From Candidatus Sabulitectum sp. (GTDB taxonomy: Bacteria > Fermentibacterota > Fermentibacteria > Fermentibacterales > JCC-6), in NCBI GenBank assembly GCA_023136985.1, contig JAGLQD010000108.1, positions 1-5,064 on the forward strand: DNA of 5,064 bases, written 5' to 3'. Shown here piece by piece: positions 1 to 5,020 of the stretch. How positions within the stretch are numbered: the stretch's first letter is position 1; every line of letters starts with the position of its first letter. The position numbers and the translations under genes were made by a program. The notes under the pieces are model-generated. The model ran no database searches. It saw nothing but the letters and a program-made list of their open reading frames with translations, and was not told the origin of the DNA.

Positions 1-2
1 AA

Positions 3-401
3 TATGAATTTATACTAAGCTCTGGTATGCGAAAGGCGCCCAGATTCAATTCTCTTGGGTATGATAAGAACTGGGTATACTTTGAAACACCACTATTATT
101 TGAAAGCATAATTCATGAAATTGGGACTCACCTACTTCGACCCATTAAGCAAAGTATAAAAGGTGACTTTGATTACCTTCATGTATACAACAGCTTTGAA
201 ACCCTCTGTTGTGTCTTAACTGAAAAAATATTTACGGATCTGGATCTCAAGGGTTCAATCCTGAAAGATAGTAAGGTCTTTGATCCTGAGGCCTATGACT
301 TCTATACAAAGCAAATTGCAACTTTGCCGGCTTTTGATTTGTCTGAATTGTTATCGGAGTGTCTTGTTTTACAAAGGAGCAAACAACCGCAGAACCACTG
401 A
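3..401 (+). CDS. Hypothetical protein, 3' part of a cassette gene (5' end outside window)
   Basis: I do not recognise this protein. The reading frame is open from the first bases of the window; an ATG lies at 27, but no Shine-Dalgarno sequence precedes it and the frame continues upstream, so the gene is probably cut by the window edge. Counting from that ATG, residues 30-35 read HEIGTH within a hydrophobic helix-like stretch. This recalls the HEIGTH motif of some zinc-peptidase-like families, but the spacing is HExxxH rather than HExxH, and no other ligand is clear. The stop codon (399-401) lies inside the downstream attC, so the last residues (NH) are encoded by the recombination site, a common arrangement in cassettes. 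No signal peptide or membrane segment is visible in this part. Confidence 0.75.
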   Translation, partial: YEFILSSGMRKAPRFNSLGYDKNWVYFETPLLFESIIHEIGTHLLRPIKQSIKGDFDYLHVYNSFETLCCVLTEKIFTDLDLKGSILKDSKVFDPEAYDFYTKQIATLPAFDLSELLSECLVLQRSKQPQNH

Positions 402-471
402 ATGAACCTGCCACAATCGCTTAGGAATTGGGCTTCAGTGATACTTGTGCAGGTTATTCAGGACGTTAACT
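389..471 (+). other. attC: attC recombination site 1
   Basis: This is an 83-nt site. The left outer box is GCAGAAC (389-395) and the right outer box is GTTAACT (465-471), with the cut after G465. The inner arms pair: CTGAAT (398-403) with ATTCAG (456-461), AACCTG (405-410) with CAGGTT (450-455 region), and CACAA with TTGTG further in. Two bases bulge from the 5' arm, G404 and one C at 411/412. The unpaired spacers next to the outer boxes are CA on the left and GAC on the right. The stem continues with TCGCT (417-421) against AGTGA (437-441), including one G-T pair. The inner arm sequence differs from the other three sites although the fold is the same. Confidence 0.85.
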
Positions 472-1830
472 ATACTGGACAGGTTTCTAAGGCGAGCACT
501 TCGAGAAGGGCACCATGAAGAAGAATTATATGAGAAGAGAGAATTCGAGGAAGAAACTACTAGATGCTGCAAACAATAGGTGTCCTGTCTGTGGGAGGGA
601 GAATGTCCCTCTTGAATTAGATCACATTGTTCCCGTGTCAAAAGGTGGATCCTACGGTATTGAAAATCTCAGGGTGATATGTTCTTATTGCAATAGGAGG
701 ATTGGCAATAGTCCCTATTCAGAACTTGAGTTCAACCTATACCTGAAGCGATTGATGGACGATAGCTCAAGGTACAAACGAGTCGATATGGAAACCGTAC
801 TACCTGGAAAAACCAAGTACAGAGCAGATATAACAGCAGAGGAGAATAGCGGGGTCACAATACTAATTGAATGTAAAAATAGATCAGTTATAATGCGAAA
901 TGGGATCATGAATGCTATTAGTCAGATAAACGAATATAGGCTCAATTCGCACTATAATAAATACATAATAGCATTTCCTGGAAGAGTATCAGCTGGATTC
1001 AAGACATTGTTTAGCGAAGCCAGAATAATAGTATGGGATGCGGATTATATTTCAAAAACATTTTACAGTGAAATATACAACAGTAATCACCCTTATTTCA
1101 GGGATCTCTTTCTTTCACTTGTACCGCTAGAACAACAGCCCATATGGCATAGGCTTATTGAGCAACTAAGATCATGCGAACCGGGAAGAGGGAATTGGCC
1201 AAGCTATCAAAAACTTGTTGGTCAGATCTTCGAGAACCTGTTTTGTCCTCCTCTGGAATCACCAATTCTTGAGTCATCAGATAATTGTAGAGCAAACAGA
1301 AGAGACTTAGTCTTTCCGAATTACGCAGACTCTGGATTTTGGCACTTCATGCGACAGACCTATATGGCAGACTTTGTTGTTGTTGAAGCAAAAAACTATA
1401 CTAAACCAATTAGCAAGGCTCAAGTATTACAAACATCAAATTATATCAAGCCTCACGGTGCTGGTATGTTCGCAATCATTACTACAAGATCAGGAGCAAA
1501 TACTGGTGCTCTTCAGACAATTAGAGAACACTGGATGACTCACAAAAAGATGATACTAACTTTGGATGATGATGACCTTGACGGAATGCTAAGAGCTGCT
1601 TCATCTGGTGGAGATCCTAGTAGGGTCATTGGACAGGCATTGCAGGAGTTCAGATTGTCTATATGACTGTTGATTGTGATACCAGAAAACACTCAGCGAT
1701 GGAGGATTAATAATTGCAATGAAGTATAAGCGCTTTTGAGTAATGAGAATCTGTAGTTAACCACTGAATGCAGCAGAACTGCAACAGGGTAATCATGGGT
1801 AAGGTTCTAGCAGTCTGCTGATTCAGATTG
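466..1830 (+). mobile_element. Integron cassette 2 (nuclease-fusion cassette), complete
   Basis: This 1,365-bp cassette runs from the cut in attC 1 to the cut in attC 2. Its first bases complete GTTAACTA, the exact reverse complement of TAGTTAAC at the start of attC 2 (1754-1761). It carries one gene in the attC direction. The 49 bases before the start codon leave room for little more than a ribosome binding site. The 88 bases between the stop codon and attC 2 show no terminator or further gene. Confidence 0.85.
515..1666 (+). CDS. Putative multi-domain nuclease: HNH plus two PD-(D/E)XK nuclease-like domains
   Basis: This 383-residue protein probably acts on DNA in the cytoplasm. Residues 23-60 are an HNH domain: CPVC at 23-26, LDHIVPVSKGG at 35-45 with the catalytic-type D36-H37, N51, and CSYCN at 56-60, giving two CxxC zinc knuckles. 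Residues about 90-180 look like a PD-(D/E)XK fold: D105, then E119-C-K121 after a hydrophobic strand, then Q137 and Y141 like the QxxxY motif of RecB- and Mrr-type nucleases. Residues about 228-383 look like a second one: E240 in the first helix, RRD with D264, E291-A-K293, and Q303/Q306. The ATG at 515 follows GAGAAGGG (503-510) by four bases. No methyltransferase or helicase partner is nearby. A restriction or anti-phage role is an inference. The HNH call is firm, the first PD-(D/E)XK good, the second likely. Confidence 0.88.
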   Translation: MKKNYMRRENSRKKLLDAANNRCPVCGRENVPLELDHIVPVSKGGSYGIENLRVICSYCNRRIGNSPYSELEFNLYLKRLMDDSSRYKRVDMETVLPGKTKYRADITAEENSGVTILIECKNRSVIMRNGIMNAISQINEYRLNSHYNKYIIAFPGRVSAGFKTLFSEARIIVWDADYISKTFYSEIYNSNHPYFRDLFLSLVPLEQQPIWHRLIEQLRSCEPGRGNWPSYQKLVGQIFENLFCPPLESPILESSDNCRANRRDLVFPNYADSGFWHFMRQTYMADFVVVEAKNYTKPISKAQVLQTSNYIKPHGAGMFAIITTRSGANTGALQTIREHWMTHKKMILTLDDDDLDGMLRAASSGGDPSRVIGQALQEFRLSI

Positions 1831-1836
1831 TTATCA
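1755..1836 (+). other. attC: attC recombination site 2
   Basis: This is an 82-nt site. The left outer box is AGTTAAC (1755-1761) and the right outer box is GTTATCA (1830-1836), with the cut after G1830. The inner arms pair perfectly: CTGAAT (1764-1769) with ATTCAG (1821-1826), CAGCAG (1771-1776) with CTGCTG (1815-1820), and ACTGC (1778-1782) with GCAGT (1810-1814). The bulged bases are G1770 and A1777. The unpaired spacers are CA (1762-1763) and ATT (1827-1829). The loop between the arms is 27 nt. This is the cleanest fold of the four sites. Confidence 0.92.
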
Positions 1837-1841
1837 TCCAG

Positions 1842-1847
1842 AAAGGA
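1842..1847 (+). promoter_or_regulatory. Ribosome binding site that sets the start of the lipoprotein gene
   Basis: AAAGGA ends four bases before the ATG at 1852. This favours 1852 over an in-frame TTG at 1828, which would lie inside attC 2 and spoil the signal peptide by adding eight residues ahead of MKSE. Confidence 0.65.
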
Positions 1848-1851
1848 ATTT

Positions 1852-2958
1852 ATGAAATCTGAGATCGCAAAAGAGCTTTATCTTGTATTCCTAATACTCT
1901 TCATTTCATGTGGTACAGGTTCAGATGACTCAAACCAATCCAATGAAGACATAATTCCTGAATATCAGCTTGCAGTTGTTGATTCATTTGGTGTTGAAAT
2001 AGGTGATTCAATTAATATGATTGGGTCAATTCAATATTTCTGCCATCATCCCAATGGATCAGTTCTTATTCTTGATCGTGCTGCTATGTGCCTTAGAGTT
2101 ATTCCTCCAGATGGTCAAGCATATACTGCCCTCAGGAATGGGGAAGGCCCCGGTGAACTTTCTGGTCCACAGGGATTATGTACGCTTGGGGACGGTAGAA
2201 TCCTTATCCCGGATATGTATAAACATGAGATGATGACTTATGATGAACAAGGTAATTACCTTGGTGGTTACTTCCTCTCGCATGGAGAACCTCCTTCTCC
2301 GGTATTCCCAGTGGATTCTTCTTCAGTAGTAGGAATAATGTTTGATAACAGGCTTGTAGAGGAAGAAACACAATTATGCTATTCTCTTGATCGCTATAAT
2401 TCATCTATCGAACCTATCGCCAACTACTACATGTTGAACTTTGATCTTGTTGGTTGGAATGAAGCACTCAAGGCAATAGATGCTTTTGATTTTTACGCAG
2501 ACCGCGCAGGCAATGTTTATATCGTTAATGACTTTACAGAGTACCTTGTTAATGTGTATACAAAGGATGCGCTCCTCACTTATCAGATAGAAGAACCTGT
2601 CACTCCTTTGCAAAAGAGTGAAGCTCAAATACAAATTGAAATAGACGAATACGAAGAATTTGCTGTAAATGATGCTTCCTATAGAGGTGGATACCAACCA
2701 TCTCCTTATAATCAGTTGATTTCTTTAGCTGGTGTTGATTCTGAGGATAACCTTTGGATAGAAAGATTTGACTCTGATACCGGGTATAATTTTGATGTCT
2801 GGGATCCGAATGGAGAGTTAGCATATACTGTCTCCTTCTCTACTGCTGAATCTCCTATTGAAATCAAATTCCTTGTAGATGATATAGGAATAATCGGTGC
2901 TGTAACTGATCCTGATGATTACCCAAGAATTTACTATTTTGAAACAGTAGAAATTTAA
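1852..2958 (+). CDS. Predicted lipoprotein, six-bladed beta-propeller family
   Basis: This 368-residue protein is probably exported and lipid-anchored. The N-terminus has K2 and K7, then a hydrophobic stretch (L9-I18) ending in FISC with Cys20 as the likely lipidated residue. The -3 position is Phe, slightly off the usual lipobox. An acidic, Ser/Asn-rich linker follows to about residue 36. The body has repeated strand patterns such as PNGSVLILD (67-75) and PDGQAY, and the motif GEGPGEL at 97-103, which is a hallmark of six-bladed beta-propeller proteins common in Bacteroidota and candidate phyla. Its ligand is unknown; scaffold or binding roles are typical of the fold. Three consecutive in-frame stops, TAA-TGA-TAA, end it, the last two inside attC 3. 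The family call is good; the function is not known. Confidence 0.88.
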   Translation: MKSEIAKELYLVFLILFISCGTGSDDSNQSNEDIIPEYQLAVVDSFGVEIGDSINMIGSIQYFCHHPNGSVLILDRAAMCLRVIPPDGQAYTALRNGEGPGELSGPQGLCTLGDGRILIPDMYKHEMMTYDEQGNYLGGYFLSHGEPPSPVFPVDSSSVVGIMFDNRLVEEETQLCYSLDRYNSSIEPIANYYMLNFDLVGWNEALKAIDAFDFYADRAGNVYIVNDFTEYLVNVYTKDALLTYQIEEPVTPLQKSEAQIQIEIDEYEEFAVNDASYRGGYQPSPYNQLISLAGVDSEDNLWIERFDSDTGYNFDVWDPNGELAYTVSFSTAESPIEIKFLVDDIGIIGAVTDPDDYPRIYYFETVEI

Positions 2959-3041
2959 TGATAACAATCGAATTCAGTAGAACAGCGAGCTACGTCAGCA
3001 ATAAACTGGATAACACTGTCTACTGATTCGAGGCGTTGTAG
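2959..3041 (+). other. attC: attC recombination site 3
   Basis: This is an 83-nt site. The left outer box is TGATAAC (2959-2965) and the right outer box is GTTGTAG (3035-3041), with the cut after G3035. The inner arms pair perfectly: TCGAAT (2968-2973) with ATTCGA (3026-3031), CAGTAG (2975-2980) with CTACTG (3020-3025), and ACAG (2982-2985) with CTGT (3016-3019). The bulged bases are T2974 and A2981. The unpaired spacers are AA and GGC; GGC before GTT is shared with attC 4. It directly abuts the lipoprotein stop codon. Confidence 0.92.
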
Positions 3042-3092
3042 ATTATTGGGGAAGGCTGAAGGTTACTTAATTTTTTCTATGGAGATCACTAC

Positions 3093-3677
3093 ATGAATCT
3101 TATCTCTTCAACCTCTGTAATTGAAACCGGTAGACTTGTCTTGCGTGAGCACACTATGCAGGATGCTAAGGCAATCCTTGAACTATTTGGAGACACTGAA
3201 GTGGTGAGACACTTCGGCATGAAACCCATAAAATCAATTGCTGATGCAAGGCAATTAATCGAGTTCTTCCAAAAGAGTCGAGAGGAAACTGGTTTGAACA
3301 GATGGGCAGTAGTATTAAAAGATGAAGATGCTATGGTAGGAAGTATTTTCTATACAAACATTGAAAGACCTTATTACAGAGCTGAGATTGGATTTCTTTT
3401 GAATAGAGTTTATTGGGGAAGAGGAATTATGCGGGAAGCAGCGGAAAGGATAATCTCTTACGGTTTTGAGGTAATGAATTTCAACAAAATCCAAGCCCTG
3501 GTCTCCGTTGAAAACGGGAGATCAATCAATCTAATTGAGAAGTTGGGTTTCACTAGAGAAGGAATTCTGAGAGAGCATAACTTCAACTATGTAGAAAACG
3601 GGTTCGAGGATATGTATTCTTTCGCACTACTTGCCCGGACAAGTAGCATTACAAGTAACAGAAAATTTTACGAGTAA
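3093..3677 (+). CDS. GNAT-family N-acetyltransferase, RimJ/RimL-like
   Basis: This 194-residue protein probably transfers an acetyl group from acetyl-CoA to an amine. The opening, IETGRLVLRE at 10-19 followed by DA, is the typical start of the RimJ/RimL-like branch (ribosomal protein or drug acetylation). The acetyl-CoA binding loop is W108-G-R-G-I-M-R-E-A, and the later stretch with SVEN, SINLIEKLGF and EGILRE is the usual C-terminal GNAT signature. No signal peptide is visible and the length is normal for the family. The ATG follows GGAG (3081-3084) by eight bases. The substrate cannot be read from sequence: ribosomal protein, antibiotic or small-molecule acetylation are all possible, and GNATs are frequent integron cargo. 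It is likely co-transcribed with the gene 34 bases downstream. Confidence 0.92.
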   Translation: MNLISSTSVIETGRLVLREHTMQDAKAILELFGDTEVVRHFGMKPIKSIADARQLIEFFQKSREETGLNRWAVVLKDEDAMVGSIFYTNIERPYYRAEIGFLLNRVYWGRGIMREAAERIISYGFEVMNFNKIQALVSVENGRSINLIEKLGFTREGILREHNFNYVENGFEDMYSFALLARTSSITSNRKFYE

Positions 3678-3700
3678 TTTCAGATGGGTAGGAGCCTGGA

Positions 3701-3706
3701 AGAAGG
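3701..3706 (+). promoter_or_regulatory. Ribosome binding site that sets the start of the NTF2-like gene
   Basis: AGAAGG lies five bases before the ATG at 3712. An in-frame TTG at 3631 would overlap the acetyltransferase gene and has no comparable site, so 3712 is the better start. Confidence 0.65.
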
Positions 3707-3711
3707 TATTA

Positions 3712-4161
3712 ATGCCGAACTGGAAAGATAAGAAGTACTCCCCGTTCAAGAAACTTATCGAGACCTATGTTAGCTCTTTAAATGAGAGAGCTCTGCAGAA
3801 CTTGATTCCAATCCTGGCAGACGATGTCATTCTATCAAGAGGTTTGACCTGCTCCGGGAAAGAAAACGTAATTTCCCATTTGAAAAATCTACTGCACAAA
3901 GAGGATGTTGATTGTATCAAGTTTGAGCTGCTGGATTCTAGTATGGGATTTTTCAACCGGAACGAAGCGCAGATTCTTTTGTACATACAGATCTACCATC
4001 GTGAAGAAAAACGAGAGATTCATATAGAATCACTGTTGCTTGTGAAGAAGAATCTCCATTGGCTTATCAGTAGAATTTTTGGTCTAGGGTTTGAACCGGA
4101 GGAGCACAATCTATATTTTAAACCATTTTTGGAAGAATCAGAGAAAGGAGAGGTTCCGTAA
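3712..4161 (+). CDS. Small protein with possible NTF2/SnoaL-like fold
   Basis: This protein has 149 residues, with no signal peptide or membrane segment. The pattern is that of NTF2/SnoaL-like proteins: an N-terminal helix (about residues 8-22, FKKLIETYVSSLNER), a LADDV motif with G and the GKENV turn (about 32-50), a further helix, then alternating strands (FELLDSS, AQILLYIQIY, IHIESLLLVK) and a closing LHWLISRIFG strand with the usual Trp. NTF2-like proteins may be enzymes, binding proteins or immunity-type proteins; no catalytic residues can be assigned. It sits 34 bases after the acetyltransferase in the same cassette, so the two probably share a transcript, but no functional link is shown. 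The fold assignment is by pattern only and needs a profile search. Confidence 0.78.
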   Translation: MPNWKDKKYSPFKKLIETYVSSLNERALQNLIPILADDVILSRGLTCSGKENVISHLKNLLHKEDVDCIKFELLDSSMGFFNRNEAQILLYIQIYHREEKREIHIESLLLVKKNLHWLISRIFGLGFEPEEHNLYFKPFLEESEKGEVP

Positions 4162-4484
4162 CTGTGGACGATTTGTTGCAGTGTCTTTAACAGGCTCTGT
4201 TAATCCTCTTTATAATCCGGACAGATGCCCTGTTGATGCTTCGCTCGCCCGGTGATTCACCAATCAAAAAATTGTGACGATAATTATTCAAATGGAATGC
4301 CTATCCCCTGAGTGAAGATAATTACCCTTGGGAGCTGAGATTCCGAACAAATACCCGAGCATATTCCGGGCAAATGCTTCGCAAGCTCTACGAATTCTCT
4401 ATACAATATCACACTTGTACAATCTGCCATTGAGCACTATGATTACAGAAGTAGCCTGTGAGCCTGATAAAAGGCATTAAATTT
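4162..4484 (+). other. Non-coding tail of cassette 4
   Basis: No convincing gene is present in these 323 bases. The longest reading frame I traced is 48 codons on the minus strand (4284-4430), without a ribosome binding site. The stretch contains a small inverted repeat at 4187-4203, a 9-base direct repeat ATGCTTCGC (4236-4244 and 4374-4382), and an imperfect close repeat beginning ATTCCG at 4340 and 4363. It may be decayed coding sequence, an untranslated RNA, or a promoter region for the next cassette; the sequence does not decide. Confidence 0.55.
4187..4203 (+). terminator. Small inverted repeat, possible weak terminator
   Basis: TTAACAG and CTGTTAA form a perfect 7-bp stem around a 3-base loop (GCT), 25 bases after the NTF2-like gene. 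It is followed by a pyrimidine-rich run (TCCTCTTT), not a clear T-tract, and the stem is AT-rich, so termination would be weak at best. Confidence 0.25.
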
Positions 4485-4566
4485 CTACAACCACTAAATT
4501 CAACAGAACTGCGGTTCCTGTACCAGTACTCATGTTATTGCTGTATGCTGATTTAGGGCGTTCTAG
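4485..4566 (+). other. attC: attC recombination site 4
   Basis: This is an 82-nt site. The left outer box is CTACAAC (4485-4491) and the right outer box is GTTCTAG (4560-4566), with the cut after G4560. CTAAAT (4494-4499) pairs with ATTTAG (4551-4556). CAACAG (4501-4506) pairs imperfectly with ATGCTG (4545-4550), and ACTGC (4508-4512) with GCTGT (4540-4544), for about three mismatches in total. The bulged bases are T4500 and A4507. The spacers are CA and GGC. The loop holds GTAC-CA-GTAC, a possible extra hairpin. The architecture is the same as the other sites but the stem is the weakest of the four. Confidence 0.86.
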
Positions 4567-4729
4567 AATATGTGAAATGCTCTGAGTGCACCCATCAAAT
4601 AGGAAAGTCAATTCCTTGGAAAATGCTAATACGAGCCAGGTTGATTCGATTTATTCCGAACACCTGAGGCTGGCACTAATAAATGTAAGATGGTTCATCC
4701 GCTGCCGATAAGTTCAAACAGTTCATTTT

Positions 4730-5020
4730 TTAGTACCTGTGTTTCCAGTAATCAGGTTTTCTGTTGAGGTGCATAACTGCAAGTATGAAGATTTCGTTTT
4801 TCTCGATACTGTAGAGAATCCCATAAGGAAACCTGTTTGTTTGGCATCGCCGTATCTCACCATCAAGAATGGGCCATGCTTCAGGATACTCCAGAATATT
4901 CTGTATAGCCGAGTAGACTTCTATAGAGAAGTCATAGCCGAGTCCGCCTTCACACTCTTCGTAGTGATTAATCGCCTTGAAAAATTCAGCATCCGCTTCC
5001 GGGTGAAAAGAAAAGGTCAT
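4730..5020 (-). CDS. RelE/ParE-family toxin of a type II toxin-antitoxin system
   Basis: This 96-residue protein has normal length for the family. Members either cleave ribosome-bound mRNA (RelE) or poison DNA gyrase (ParE); sequence alone does not separate these here. Visible family features are the start FHPEADAEF (5-13), the helix with the GLGYDF segment (27-31), NILEYPEAWP (41-50), the strand RRCQTNRFPYGILYSI (57-72), and the C-terminal strand ending AVMHLNRKPDYWKHR, in which H84, R87, P89, Y91 and W92 are typical. The start codon overlaps the antitoxin stop as ATGA, so the pair is translationally coupled. It lies in an integron cassette but reads against the array; the promoter is expected upstream of the antitoxin, outside the window. 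Such pairs are well known in chromosomal integrons and are thought to stabilise arrays. Confidence 0.93.
   Translation of the reverse strand: MTFSFHPEADAEFFKAINHYEECEGGLGYDFSIEVYSAIQNILEYPEAWPILDGEIRRCQTNRFPYGILYSIEKNEIFILAVMHLNRKPDYWKHRY

Larger units (their letters stand above)
1831..3035 (+). mobile_element. Integron cassette 3 (beta-propeller lipoprotein cassette), complete
   Basis: This 1,205-bp cassette runs from the cut in attC 2 to the cut in attC 3. It opens by completing GTTATCAT, the exact reverse complement of ATGATAAC (2958-2965) at its attC. It is very compact: the start codon is 21 bases from the left boundary, and the stop codon abuts the attC outer box. There is no room for an internal promoter ahead of the gene, so transcription must come from upstream. 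Confidence 0.87.
3036..4560 (+). mobile_element. Integron cassette 4 (acetyltransferase plus NTF2-like protein), complete
   Basis: This 1,525-bp cassette runs from the cut in attC 3 to the cut in attC 4. Its start GTTGTAGA is the exact reverse complement of TCTACAAC (4484-4491). It holds two forward genes 34 bases apart and then about 320 bases without a clear gene. A two-gene cassette is less usual than one gene per attC. I saw no degenerate attC between the genes that would suggest fusion of two cassettes. Confidence 0.86.

Noticed and set aside
445..476. Possible promoter at the cassette 1/2 junction: TATACT at 471-476 with TTGTGC at 445-450
   Set aside because: The spacer would be 20 bases and the -35 is poor; there is no extended -10. 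The good-looking -10 alone is not enough.
435..641. Minus-strand reading frame overlapping attC 1 and the start of the nuclease gene
   Set aside because: It is antisense to a well-supported gene, has no recognisable motif and crosses a cassette boundary.
2401..2697. Minus-strand reading frames inside the lipoprotein gene (also 2204-2404 and 2600-2824)
   Set aside because: All are antisense shadows of the propeller gene, without domain features or plausible initiation.
3046..3073. Possible promoter ahead of the acetyltransferase gene (TTGGGG and TAATTT)
   Set aside because: Both boxes match the consensus weakly and the spacer is 16 bases; not distinguishable from chance.
3765..3986. Minus-strand reading frame inside the NTF2-like gene
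   Set aside because: The forward frame has a good ribosome binding site and a fold-like pattern; the reverse frame has neither.
4187..4205. TTTAAC and GTTAATC close together, looking like attC outer boxes
   Set aside because: Only a few bases separate them and there are no inner arms, so this is a small hairpin, not a recombination site.
4284..4430. 48-codon minus-strand reading frame in the cassette 4 tail
   Set aside because: No ribosome binding site precedes the ATG, there is no recognisable motif, and the length is compatible with chance.
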